A DNA stretch of 64,000 nucleotides from Schizochytrium sp. TIO01. Taxonomy: Eukaryota; Sar; Bigyra; Thraustochytrida; Thraustochytriidae. Below, in pieces: positions 32,698-43,000 of this stretch. Numbering within the stretch: the first letter of the stretch is position 1; every line of letters starts with the position of its first letter. The stretch is taken from positions 9,676,761-9,740,760 of the forward strand of contig SMSO01000031.1 in NCBI GenBank assembly GCA_004764695.1, read 5' to 3'. The position numbers and the translations under genes are program-made. The notes under the pieces were generated by a model. That model ran no database searches, was not told where the DNA came from, and was given only the letters and a program-made list of their open reading frames with translations.

Positions 32698-34059
32698 TCA
32701 CAGGTCGACTTTCTTTGTTGATTTGCGCCTCTTGGGGTTTACATCGCCGGTTGTAACCTCGTCGTTTGTGGTTTTAGCTGAAGATGACCTAGGGTTTCGT
32801 TTTCTAGAGGACTTTGCTGTGAAGTTATCTTCTTCTGGCTTTTTTGAATTTGGCAATCGCGTCTTCTTCGTGTTTCTGCTAGGCTTTATAGCCTCGAGAT
32901 TATCATTTTCTTCCGCCGTCTTTTTACCATTGTGCTTGCTACTGTCTTCCCCGTCAGAATTTTTCGCCTGACGCTCCGCAGCAATTCGAACAGGGCCAAA
33001 GGAATAGCGATGGACCTTCAAAGTAGGGCCAAAGTCCGCTACTGCTTTGCGATGAGCGGCTGTGGGGTAGCCTTTATGTTTGGCAAATCCATACATGGGG
33101 TACTCCTTGTCAAGCTCAACCATGATACGGTCTCGCGTGACTTTTGCGAGAATCGAGGCACATGCAATAGCATATACGCGGCTGTCACCTTTGACGACCC
33201 CTTGCTTCCCCTTGACGTACTCAGGTAAGTCTTTAGGGACGTGAGGACCATCTACAAGCACATAATCAGCAGTGAGACTGAGGCCTGCAACTGCCCTACT
33301 CATGGCTCGCAGTGTTGCTTGAAGAATATTATACTCATCTATTTCTGTCGGTGGAGCCTGTGCAATGCTGTAGGAGACCTCTGGATGGTTGATAATCTCA
33401 TCAAAAAGGCGCTCACGATCTTTTTCCGAAACTTGCTTACTGTCGCCAACGCCCTCGAAGAAGACATGTTTTGGTACTACGCAGGCAGCAGTCACCACAG
33501 GTCCTGCCAAGGGACCTCGACCAGCCTCGTCAACTCCGGCAACCACCTTAAACTCGCCAGAATCTCGCAAGTCATTCTCTATGTTCTTGGTTGGGCCATG
33601 TGGCGTGGATGAAGAAGAGCCAACTGTTGACTTTTTACTAGTTCTTTTCCGAGAGGTTTTCTGAACTGCAACAACCTTGGCAGCGTCTCCTGCAACCGTG
33701 GTGGTTTCTATCACCTCCTGAGTCTCGATTACCTCTAAACTGGATACTGGAGTCTTCCCAACAACATTCTGAAATTTGGGATCGATAGTTGAGTCGGGTA
33801 CTTCTTGCAGAGGATGATTCCCAGCAACCTCCCGATGCACAGACTTGGTTTTGACCGTAGGGACTCTTGGCCGTGGCGAGAGCGCATTCTCAACTGTCTG
33901 CTTCGCAAGACGGGCAGATCTGCGGCGCATTATAACCTTTTGATCTACAACACAGATGAGCCTGCAGAAACAGCGGCAGCGATGCTGGGATGCTGAGATG
34001 TGCCGTGCTGCAGGTTGTGTATGGCTTGTAATTGGAGCCAATTTTTTGCCACCCAACAT
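32698..34059 (-). CDS. Bacterial-type ribonuclease HII with N- and C-terminal extensions
   Basis: Predicted to cut RNA in RNA-DNA hybrids, including single ribonucleotides in DNA. The frame from ATG at 34059 gives 453 aa; an internal ATG (residue 44, MRRRSARLAK) is an alternative start. The catalytic core (about 171-360) has VDEAGRGPLAGPVV with D177 and E178, GVGDSKQVSEKDRERLF, LVDG with D270, IACASILAKVTRDRIM with D310, and KGYPTAAH. These are bacterial RnhB features; the usual eukaryotic RNase H2A has a different DEAGRGPVLGPMV-like motif. The extra ~170 N-terminal residues could target an organelle or, from the second Met, be a nuclear tail. The Lys/Arg-rich C-terminus (PKRRKSTKK) looks like a nuclear signal. 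The gene is divergent from the phosphatase, with 201 bp between starts. Confidence 0.9.
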   Translation of the reverse strand: MLGGKKLAPITSHTQPAARHISASQHRCRCFCRLICVVDQKVIMRRRSARLAKQTVENALSPRPRVPTVKTKSVHREVAGNHPLQEVPDSTIDPKFQNVVGKTPVSSLEVIETQEVIETTTVAGDAAKVVAVQKTSRKRTSKKSTVGSSSSTPHGPTKNIENDLRDSGEFKVVAGVDEAGRGPLAGPVVTAACVVPKHVFFEGVGDSKQVSEKDRERLFDEIINHPEVSYSIAQAPPTEIDEYNILQATLRAMSRAVAGLSLTADYVLVDGPHVPKDLPEYVKGKQGVVKGDSRVYAIACASILAKVTRDRIMVELDKEYPMYGFAKHKGYPTAAHRKAVADFGPTLKVHRYSFGPVRIAAERQAKNSDGEDSSKHNGKKTAEENDNLEAIKPSRNTKKTRLPNSKKPEEDNFTAKSSRKRNPRSSSAKTTNDEVTTGDVNPKRRKSTKKVDL

Positions 34060-34260
34060 AGCCTCTAAATTAATAATATCCTTTATCAGGGTGGGTATCC
34101 TCGAACTTCAAGGATATCCTTTAGGAGGTCTCAGAGAACTATTTGGCAAAACGAGGAGGAACATCAAAGAAGATGATAGCGAGATTCTTGGCAAACCCAG
34201 AACTTGCAACACGGTGAGTTCAAGAAATCTCTGGGGGACAGAGACTAAACTGTTGGAGAA
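34060..34260. promoter_or_regulatory. Divergent promoter region, RNase HII and acid phosphatase
   Basis: Only 201 bp separate the two ATGs, so the promoters must overlap or lie close together. A small inverted motif, GGATATCC, appears with flanking GGTATCC copies near 34093-34121. No other element can be named. Confidence 0.4.
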
Positions 34261-35700
34261 ATGACGACCAAAGTTTGTCACGCGGGTATTGTGGCTCTTT
34301 GCGTGTGTTTAGCGACAACGCTGGTCCACGGCGTGCAGTCCGTGTACTTGAGGCCTGAACCCGGCCAAGATCTGCCTCTTGAGAATCTCTTAGGCAACCA
34401 TCAAGACAACATTTGGAGCTTAGAAGAGGGAGTAAATGACGATCTTGGATTCCCTGAACAGGTTTCCTTGCGCATCGATACACTCGGGAGGAATTGTACT
34501 GATGGAAAATGGTTGTTTGAGTTGAACTATGCCACAAGCAGCCTCGCCGAGCCGCAGGAGACGCAGTGCAGTTGCAAAAATACGGCCTCGGGAGTGATAG
34601 TCAAAGGCTCCGGTAGGTCCTCTACCTATAGCAATCTAATTAAGAGCAACGGAAGCTACAGCAAACGTGCAGATGTGTATACATCTCCTTACCTGCACCG
34701 ATGCTTAGTCGAGGTAGACGCTGACACAGAGTACATCTGTGATGTGGGTCAGCGAGCTCGTGCTGCTGAATTCATCACACCGCCCCGTCCAGGAAGTTTC
34801 CCTAGCAATGGAACCAGTTCATTTTCTTTTGCAGTGATTGCCGATGGTGGACAAACCAAATACTCGAATGCCACGTATCAAGGCGCGTTGGCTTGGCTCC
34901 GCAAGCAGCGCTCCAGTACATTGTTGTATGGAGGTGATCTGGCATACAGTGATGGAGAACAGCTCCGCTGGGAGAGCTTTGGACGTCTTGCGGAACCGCT
35001 TTTAAGCTCCGTGTCCACTATTTACACACCTGGAAACCATGAACTCTCTGCACAAGAGGCCTTTCAAGGATACCTTGAGCGCTATGGTTCGCGACACCGA
35101 GAACTGTGGTTTGCCGAGCGTCGCGGCCCTGTAACATTTATCTCATTGTGTAGTTATTGCCGTACTGAGGTTGGCTCTGCACAGTATCGCTGGCTAGTGC
35201 GGGAATTGAAGCGAGTTTCTCAATACCGAGATGAGACGCCATGGGTGGTTGTGATGTTTCATGCCCCTTGGTACTGTAGCAATCCCGCCCATCATGATGA
35301 GTCTGCGCTCATGCGTTCAGATATGGAACCTTTGTTTGTAAAATACCATGTAGATCTGGTTCTCAGTGGTCATGTTCATGCATATGAGCGTACGACACCA
35401 ATGCAGTATTTCAAAAGTGCACCATGTGCCCCTACTTATGTAGTAGTGGGCGATGGAGGAAATCGTGAAAAGGCATCTCTTTTTAATCCTATTCCTGGAA
35501 TGTCCCCCACTTGGTCTGCTTTCCGGCAATCAAGTTTTGGATTTGCAAGTATGGAGATTTTTGACGCTGTCCACGCTAATTGGACGTGGCATCGAAACCC
35601 GCACGACTTTGATCATTTTCCGACGCAGCCCATCACGCCATTTGGATCATTTGTTCGAGAAGACTCGATTTTGATGGACCGTACGGGATGTCGCGATTAA
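34261..35700 (+). CDS. Purple acid phosphatase-like metallophosphoesterase, secreted
   Basis: A 479-aa protein with an N-terminal signal peptide (hydrophobic GIVALCVCLATTLVHG, about 8-25). It is predicted to hydrolyse phosphate monoesters at a two-metal centre outside the cytosol, in the vacuole or at the cell surface. All five metallophosphoesterase blocks of the purple acid phosphatase family can be seen: D195 in VIADGG, D226 and Y229 in GGDLAYSD, N259/H260 in GNHE, H334 in VVMFHAPWY, and H371/H373 in GHVHAYER. The first block reads ADGG rather than the commoner GDxG but keeps the metal-binding Asp. Several N-glycosylation sequons are present. The region before the catalytic domain (about 26-185) would be the beta-sandwich part of larger plant-type enzymes. 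Phosphate scavenging is a likely role (inference). Confidence 0.9.
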   Translation: MTTKVCHAGIVALCVCLATTLVHGVQSVYLRPEPGQDLPLENLLGNHQDNIWSLEEGVNDDLGFPEQVSLRIDTLGRNCTDGKWLFELNYATSSLAEPQETQCSCKNTASGVIVKGSGRSSTYSNLIKSNGSYSKRADVYTSPYLHRCLVEVDADTEYICDVGQRARAAEFITPPRPGSFPSNGTSSFSFAVIADGGQTKYSNATYQGALAWLRKQRSSTLLYGGDLAYSDGEQLRWESFGRLAEPLLSSVSTIYTPGNHELSAQEAFQGYLERYGSRHRELWFAERRGPVTFISLCSYCRTEVGSAQYRWLVRELKRVSQYRDETPWVVVMFHAPWYCSNPAHHDESALMRSDMEPLFVKYHVDLVLSGHVHAYERTTPMQYFKSAPCAPTYVVVGDGGNREKASLFNPIPGMSPTWSAFRQSSFGFASMEIFDAVHANWTWHRNPHDFDHFPTQPITPFGSFVREDSILMDRTGCRD

Positions 35701-36201
35701 GTCGTTTATTCAGATGGTAGACCTCCAGGAAGAGGTCTAACACGCCTGCATGTAAATACTTTCACAATTCACAAAGCTCACTCACTGAGGACCGCTGATG
35801 ACTTTTTAAACTTGGATTTGCCTCTATCAAGAGAGCATTAACATCAAACAAAAAAAAAAAAGGTTTAACAAAAATAGAATTTAAAAAAACAACTTTTCTC
35901 ATTTCTTTGTTGCAAAGTAATCAGATGCGCAAAGCGAGGAGTAATAGGATGTTCGACAGAGATGCGTCCTGGCTTGATTTGGTTTTGTTTAATTTTTACA
36001 TAAAATGGGAGAAAAAAGAAGAGCAGGAAGGACAATTTTTCTATAAAATGAAGACTCGAGATATTCTCCGTCTCCACGTACCCGCCATTACTCCAAGCAA
36101 CAACGAGTGCGGAGTCTATAAGATACAAAGTCAAACGATTCAGCGCTAGCAACAAAACATACCATGACGCGTAATTTTTTTCTTCAAAAAGTACCTTTTG
36201 T
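35701..36201. other. Convergent 3' flank between phosphatase and TTLL genes
   Basis: About 500 bp between the convergent stop codons. It is A-rich (a run of about 12 A near 35850) with no gene seen. It should contain both polyadenylation regions. Confidence 0.5.
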
Positions 36202-37482
36202 TTATCTCCACTTGTTGCGCATGTCTATATTTGCTGACATAGGTCGCTTGGGAGGTGAAACCTCTTCATTGCACAAAGTCATGAAATTCGAGGAAGCAAT
36301 CACCTCCTCCATAGCTCGCTCGCGTTCTTGAGAGTCCTGAGGTAGATTCTCCGGGAGGAGTATGTTGAAGATGTTGTGCACAAGTGAGTGTTTCAGCGAG
36401 CGGTCGCTCTTGGTGGTCGCGGTCAAGGCAGGGGATGCATTCACTTCAATGAGCCAGACCTTGAGGTTTTCGTCGATGAGTAGATCATAACCATAACACT
36501 CGAAACAATGTTTTTCATTGATGATGACATTTTGAACAGACTTGATAGAATGTAAAATTACACTTTCAAGCTCTTCGAAGAGCCTTGCGGTCGCATCAGC
36601 ACCGTACATTGCCTTAAGATACAAACGTAAATTTGCCAGACTCCATTTGCCGCCATGGTGTTCGTTGTAATCCTCATTATGTTTTTGCACAGCAACATTA
36701 GTCAAATGCACAAAATGATTGTCCCGATCTGCAGCATTTGCAGAGTACTTTTCGTTGCAAAATCGAGCAAAGCCGTCCTGGTACAAGAAGGCTTTCAAGG
36801 GTTTGTACGATGTCACGAGAACATACATGCGTAGGTCAAACTTGCGTCCACCAATGAGCAAAGGTCTTTCAATGTACTTTGATATGACATAGACATCTTG
36901 CCCATTCCCTTTAGATGCCCATTTCTTAATCTGATGGAGTTTGGTAACCAAAAAAATGCCAATACCACGTGCTTTTGAAGTTGGTTTCATTATCCACATA
37001 CTGTTTGGGGCGCGACGAAACTCCTCAAAGAATAGTGAATAGTCGACAGGCAAAACATAGGTAGGCGGGAGAAAACCGCAAGCTTGTGAGTTTGCCGCTG
37101 GCGATGAGTCTGCTGTGGATGACAATCCGCCTTGCGCTTGTGTTGACAGGAGCTCTTTCCGGTATCGTTTGATGTTCTTCACCATGAGGTCTTTGCGAGT
37201 GAGTTCATAGTGGTTTGGGAAATGGTTTAGCAGTTGTCCGTCACGAAGACGCACATTTGAGTCTGGGCTGAATAGTTGCTTGACGCTACCCACGTTTGCC
37301 CAATAAACGTGCCAGTCCGGGTCCGAGTCTGCACAGCGCTCCCATCCTCGTCGGTCGAAACAGCCCAGCAGGCATTGCTTGTCAAAGTCCATCTTCCAAC
37401 GAATCACTCGTGAAGCAGGGGGGATCGCTGCTAAGGAAGCAGAGGTGCCCAAAGCCGGTGCATTGGCTGAGTTTACGGTCAT
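36202..37482 (-). CDS. Tubulin tyrosine ligase-like enzyme (TTLL1/TTLL9 group)
   Basis: A 426-aa protein from the first ATG (MTVNSANAPALG). TTLL1/9-type enzymes are glutamate ligases that add Glu side chains to tubulin in cilia, basal bodies and stable microtubules. The TTL domain covers most of the protein: WIMKPTSKARGIGIF (ATP-grasp nucleotide-binding region), ISKYIERPLLIGGRKFDLR, YVLVTSYKPL, FVHLTNVAVQKH, GGKWSL, KHCFECYGYDLLID and WLIEVNASPAL (metal-binding E and N). Some positions match TTLL9 better (YQDGFARF, VAVQK, KSVQNVI), others TTLL1 (NEDYNEHHGGKW), so I leave the subtype open. Presence of this gene suggests the organism has a flagellated stage or glutamylated microtubules. The upstream eEF2 kinase gene runs in the same direction, 389 bp away. 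Confidence 0.92.
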   Translation of the reverse strand: MTVNSANAPALGTSASLAAIPPASRVIRWKMDFDKQCLLGCFDRRGWERCADSDPDWHVYWANVGSVKQLFSPDSNVRLRDGQLLNHFPNHYELTRKDLMVKNIKRYRKELLSTQAQGGLSSTADSSPAANSQACGFLPPTYVLPVDYSLFFEEFRRAPNSMWIMKPTSKARGIGIFLVTKLHQIKKWASKGNGQDVYVISKYIERPLLIGGRKFDLRMYVLVTSYKPLKAFLYQDGFARFCNEKYSANAADRDNHFVHLTNVAVQKHNEDYNEHHGGKWSLANLRLYLKAMYGADATARLFEELESVILHSIKSVQNVIINEKHCFECYGYDLLIDENLKVWLIEVNASPALTATTKSDRSLKHSLVHNIFNILLPENLPQDSQERERAMEEVIASSNFMTLCNEEVSPPKRPMSANIDMRNKWR

Positions 37483-37871
37483 TCTTCTTTTTACTCTGCA
37501 CCTCAAGTTCGCGTTCGGCGGCCAAGGTCAAGAGGTATTACTACAGTATTTTTTTCAAAAGTTTTTTTCTTTTATTTGATTTCTTGGGCTCGTTGAAGGC
37601 TTTAACAGTAAACTAGAAAAACGGTTCTTTCACTTTGAGTCACAATTCCTAAACAGGCTTTGAAATTTATAAAAAAAGATTTTAAAAACATCGGTTCTTT
37701 AACCGAGCGAGCTAGCTACTACCTACTATGAAGATTTGGGGAGAATTTTAAAAAGTATAATGAACATGGTGGCCTGCATGGACTCTTTGCTTAAAGGTTG
37801 GATCGACACAACATGCTAAACGGAGGGCAGCTACGACCAAGATGCGGGGAAAAGAGATAAATCTGAAGTTA
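37483..37871. other. Intergenic, TTLL start to eEF2K stop
   Basis: An AT-rich spacer that should hold the TTLL promoter and the eEF2K polyadenylation site. No gene is seen. Confidence 0.5.
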
Positions 37872-40007
37872 TCATTCAGCGTCCATAGCTTCAAGATATC
37901 GCTCATGAAATTTGAAGTCGCCAGCCTCAAGAGCAAGATCTGCAGCTTGCTCAAAGTGGCTTTGCGATGTGTTGATTTCTCCAATAGTACGGAATGCCGC
38001 ACCTAGTTGCGCGTGGAGTTCGTGCTGTGTAGTTTCCATGCAAAGTTTACGCTCGGCATCAGTTTTGCCATCATCAAGAGTAAGGGCTTTTTGCATGTAA
38101 AAAATAGACAACAAGGTATCATCTTGGGGAACACGTGCCAGGGCCTCAAGGCAAGCCGCGCGAGAACCGGCCATCGCTGCAGCATGGTACCAGTTCATGA
38201 CACTAGACGCTGTAGTGTTTGTATGCTCCGCACAAATGATCATTGAGTCCTTGCAACCAGCCAATGCTGCCATCCAGCGATGAAAGAAAGATGCCTTTGT
38301 GGGATCGACACCGTCACAAACAACACGCTCATCGTCTTCATCATAAAGCTTTGCCAAAGCGGCGTGTACTGCAGCCTCTGCGGTTTCTTTTAGCGGGATG
38401 CTACTACGAATGCGCATGGGGCACTCGCCAACGGGAAGATTCTTTGAACAGTCCAAAATGAACTCTGGGACTCCATAGGCATCCGTGTCAATGTCTACAC
38501 CCTGACCAAAAGCAACGTCCTGGGCATCTGGCCCTTCAGAGGGCGAGCTTTGCAGGGAAGCCTGGCGACGCTTAGACCATGCTTGACTGACCAAGTATGA
38601 CTGGCCAGCTTGAAATTTCTCGATTTCATCACGGGAGGCCTCCCCTTGCTCACCTTTCAGAAATGCGAATGGCGTGTAGCGCATGTACTGCACCACTGGG
38701 TTAAGATCAAACCTAAATTTGCGCAAAAAGAGCGCCATGCCACGTGCTCCAAGGTTTCCCTCACCAAAACCTTCTCCGTCTCTTGTGTGCACTTGTGGAT
38801 CTGTGTATAGATCATTGATTCCTTGGATATCAACAACCATCATGGCACCAAGTGTTTCACGATAACTAGCGAAACTAAAGGCATGCGGCGTGTGGCGAAG
38901 GGTCACCGTGTCTGTCCAGCCTGCATTCGTGTTCCACTTGTGGTAGCGACCCTGGATAAATGATTCGTAGCCCAAGCATGGTTTGTTGGGGCGATCGATC
39001 AAGCGAATTAGACCGACGTGAAGCATATCGATTTGTTTCGGAGGTGCCGGATCATGAGAGTTGAACGATGCACAGAGAACTTTGCAGACTTCTTGCATGA
39101 TTACATCATCCTCGTACACAGAGCGAATGTCATCTTTGCTCGCCATGTAACGCTTGGCCATGAAATTGAGGGAGCCACGTCGCCAGCACTCTTCATCCTT
39201 GAGTCCTCGCTGGATGAGGGTTCTAAGGTGGATAATGTCATGCTCATGCAGTGCGTGTGCCTCCTCGATGAACGCTAGCTCCACAAAGCGCTGGCCTTTT
39301 TCGTGCACACAATTCATAACCTCACCAACTGTGAGGACTGTTGGATGGTTATAGTTGACAGAGTTGTAGCCCAATTTTGTACGAACTCGGCAGGCTGTCC
39401 GCCTGCCCAAGTTGTGCAGGACTGCACAAATAGATTCTTTGCAGGTTGCAGCCCAGGCATCCATGTCACTGGCCGTATAGTCTGCTCCGTAGTGGACATC
39501 TTCATCTCCTGAAAGTTGGCGCACAATGCTTTGGATTTTAAGCTCTTGCAAACTCGAGTGAGATTCGTCCGAGTTTGCTCGTTGTACGCGGTGACTGGCA
39601 CCAGGGAGTATGATTTTCTTCATGCGGAAACACTCGCGCATGCGGCCTTTGGCAACAGGTGCCTCGGTATTGATCCGTACAAGCAGCCTGTGTGATCGCC
39701 ACTGTTTGGAGGCGACATCGTAGACCAGCTCTTCAGCCCTCTCTACAGGGCAAGATTCTACAACATCTGCCCACGGGTCTTGCACAGATGTTGCCTGGGT
39801 TGCAACTTTACGCCAGTTCGCAGTAGCGAGCTTGTACCTGCGAATACCTTCTGCATCCCGCTTGGTGTCCACGTTCCCAGGTTGCACCTTTTGCTCGAGA
39901 CTCGTCCCAGACGAATTCGAGGCGCTGCTTAGGGCCACCGAGTTGAGCGCAGACTTTAAGAGGGACGCGCCTCGCCTTGCCACCTCCGCACGCTCGCTAG
40001 AATCCAT
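37872..40007 (-). CDS. EEF2K: Eukaryotic elongation factor 2 kinase-like alpha-kinase
   Basis: A 711-aa protein from the first ATG (MDSSERAEVARR). eEF2 kinase phosphorylates elongation factor 2 and slows translation, under Ca2+/calmodulin control. The calmodulin-binding motif is recognisable at about 65-80 (NWRKVATQATSVQDPWADV, with the conserved Trp and DPWA). Alpha-kinase parts follow: MRECFRMKK (123-131), AKRYM with the ATP-contacting Lys at about 285, a hinge YESFIQGRY, VVDIQG with the catalytic Asp at about 393, DLYTDPQVHT, and the Gly-rich GEGNLGARGMALF (about 415-427). The C-terminal third is helical and Ala-rich with SEL1/TPR-like repeats, as in animal eEF2K. Two oddities: an extra ~125 residues between MRECFRMKK and AKRYM, and no His/Cys residues where animal eEF2K has its zinc site after GMALF. 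Confidence 0.9.
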   Translation of the reverse strand: MDSSERAEVARRGASLLKSALNSVALSSASNSSGTSLEQKVQPGNVDTKRDAEGIRRYKLATANWRKVATQATSVQDPWADVVESCPVERAEELVYDVASKQWRSHRLLVRINTEAPVAKGRMRECFRMKKIILPGASHRVQRANSDESHSSLQELKIQSIVRQLSGDEDVHYGADYTASDMDAWAATCKESICAVLHNLGRRTACRVRTKLGYNSVNYNHPTVLTVGEVMNCVHEKGQRFVELAFIEEAHALHEHDIIHLRTLIQRGLKDEECWRRGSLNFMAKRYMASKDDIRSVYEDDVIMQEVCKVLCASFNSHDPAPPKQIDMLHVGLIRLIDRPNKPCLGYESFIQGRYHKWNTNAGWTDTVTLRHTPHAFSFASYRETLGAMMVVDIQGINDLYTDPQVHTRDGEGFGEGNLGARGMALFLRKFRFDLNPVVQYMRYTPFAFLKGEQGEASRDEIEKFQAGQSYLVSQAWSKRRQASLQSSPSEGPDAQDVAFGQGVDIDTDAYGVPEFILDCSKNLPVGECPMRIRSSIPLKETAEAAVHAALAKLYDEDDERVVCDGVDPTKASFFHRWMAALAGCKDSMIICAEHTNTTASSVMNWYHAAAMAGSRAACLEALARVPQDDTLLSIFYMQKALTLDDGKTDAERKLCMETTQHELHAQLGAAFRTIGEINTSQSHFEQAADLALEAGDFKFHERYLEAMDAE

Positions 40008-43000
40008 CTTCAATCGCTCCGAAATCTGTCAATTAATTCTGACAAACTCGATTTGATCCGTCATTTACTACTACATCAAAGCAATGCGCCTGCACCTATT
40101 TGTTGGATCTTCTTCGACTCTTCACCATCATTGATACATCATTAGGTGCCATACATTATATTATTCAATGTTATGAAAATATATCATTATATTGAAGGTT
40201 TGCATTCCCGACATTATATAGAGACCATAAATATTGTTATGAATATATTATGGTAGGATCACGTTCTATCTATGTGATAATGCTAGACATGGAGTATTCT
40301 CTTCTCTTTCAAAAGATTGATACACGGGGTGCGGAATTAGTGAGACTAGGATTTAGTCTCGGACCCGGCGCGGAACTTGGGACGCCGTGGCGGGGTATGC
40401 TGTGGGCCTGAAAGTAAGCTCTCAGGCTTGCTTGCTTGCAAATATAAGGCTAGAATGTATTGAGGAGTTGGAGTGACGGAGTGATCATATTCTGTAGAGC
40501 ATACAATTATGACGTAATTCACAATTCGTACTACTATGCTTCTTGACACTTGGGAACTTGTACTTGTGGAAAATGCATACTTAGCCATCTATCATTGCAT
40601 CGAGTGCCGCAGGGTAACAGAAAGACCTAATGCTTGGACCCATTAGGTAGTATTAGATAATAATAGGAGTGATGGTGTCGTCTGTATAAACGAAAGTGAC
40701 TTATGTAAATTAGTGTTGATTATATGGTCTAAATAAAGCCCACGGATTTTCATATGCTGCTATTTTGCAAAGTTAGAAAGGGGTTGATTTCAGAAAGTGG
40801 GGAACGTTGCCAAGATTGACTGTATGATTATTGTATTTATACATTGAATTGGTCCGATGCTGGGTAGGTCATATCGTTGGTACTAGTAGTAGATAGGTGG
40901 ATTCTTTGTTGAGAGGATGTGAGTTTTGCAGCAGATAGTGGGCTTTTACAAATTAGCGAGTATTTCATTTGGAAATACTTCTCAAAAGGGAAATCTTAAC
41001 ATGACATGTCACGCCTAATTGCAAACGCAACTTCGTAGATAGCGATTTAAGCTCTCTACGATTCATTCTTAGACTACGAAAGATTCTATGGATTTAACAC
41101 ATGTTTTTCTATGGATTTAACACATGTTTTTCTTAGTAGGACGCGAACAGATCCAATATTGCCACTCACCTTATGCCAGGATTATCATGATGAAGATAAA
41201 GCACGTGCAAAAACTGCAACCAACGAACCGTTCTATAAGTACATTTCGTATCTTTCTCTCAAGTTTTGTGTATGTTTTTGTATATATAATTTTTAAATAA
41301 ATGTAATATATAAAGATTATTGATGTAAGCTGTCCTTTTCCTTTTTTTCTTATTTCTTTTTCTATGGAATATGATCATGAGAAATTTGTATGCGTGCGAG
41401 AAATGATAAAGGTTGAGGTGAACAACTTCACAATACATCGCAAAGCTTGCATTCTAGTTGGCGCTTGGCGCTTGCGCTATTATGGTACGCAAAAACCGAA
41501 GCTTTGTGACAACTAATTCATGAGTATATCAACTATGCGAGGTATTGTAACGAGATTGAATTCATTCAACCGCGAATAAAAAAGTATCAAACTCATTTCT
41601 GCAATTTTCTTTTTCGAAAACAACCTCGAAAAAATGGAACCTATTCCCAGTGTTACACTTTCGAAAGAAAAAATATCTTTCTTTCTTTTAATTTAAATAG
41701 TCGTAGCAAAGTGAAGTGGGTCGTGTCACAAAGATCAAGTGCTGTTGTGGTCTCAATATAACGCTGACTTTATAATGTGCAGCCGACAATGGAAGGGGGA
41801 TTGTAAATATAAGCAGAAATTAGTGCTGGCCTTTGTGTTTCTGTCTGCCTTTGGAAGCGAAGCGAAGAGAAAGCTATTGGATATCTATTTATTATTTCAT
41901 ATATATAAATCAAAATAACAGGTGCTACGATGAAAGAAGGGCGTGTGCTCAAATAGTTTTTAAGATTGATTGCCCAATTGAAGTCTTTTTCTTTTTTTTT
42001 TAAATATATTCAGTTTTTTGCGCAATCTTTATCGCAGTTTCCTAGTGCTTCAATGCTTGATCGTAAACAACCCTCAAGGAAGCGACGCATCTGCGCTCTA
42101 TTGCCCCGTATGCACATTTGTAACTTGAAGCAGCGAAGATTTCAAGCAGAGATCGCTTGCAAATTATATTGAACTCGATTGCTAGGGGGTGGTTCCATTC
42201 CAGTTTCATGGAGGGGCTAAGGAATCACGTGGCCTGCACTACACTCTCAATTTCAAGTTTTTTTCTCGCTGTTGCTGCTACTGCTACTGCTGCTGCTGTC
42301 ACTGTCAAGTTACAGGTTGCGCTCCTGACTGCCAAGATATTACGACGCTCAGGCCGGAGTTTGGTAGTACCATTTTGAGCGCTAAGATTCCCCATTATTC
42401 TTATTCTATAGCGCAGTTAACAGTTGCACTAAGAGTGTTATAACGAGCCATTATGATGATGCCACGAGAGGTTTTTACCTTCACTGCTACCGTTTCGACT
42501 ATACATGGGCTACTGAAGTATTAAGCGCAGGCTGACTAGACGGTGAGAAAGGCCTTTCTGCAAGCACCTTCGGGTCCGAGCACCATGAAGCTCGCTGAGC
42601 AGCCTGCGATTTCGGGTTCTGGCAGGTCCCTGTGCTCTGGTTCCCACTCTGCGGCGCAGCCTGCGTAGGTCGCCGCACCCAGGGCGACTTTTCGCACCAA
42701 GCTGTCAAACCAGCAAAGCGCCCAGCGAAGCGCAACGGAGCCTTGACTGTCTGTGCCTTCCTCGGCTCTTTCGGTTCCAGGAGGGTGCTACGGCCTGCAA
42801 ATGTAGCACTTTTCGGAATCCTCTTAATCTTTCAATGAGAAGCATTCTTCTAACTTTTAAATTATTTATTATTATTATTATTTTTAAATAGTGTTTTTTA
42901 GTGACGCATCATTTCTACCAAGAGATGGAGAATTAATTAATTCTTGGGAAACCGGTCTTCATAGGACACCCTTAGGCTTAAATAGGCCCCGACTTTGCGG

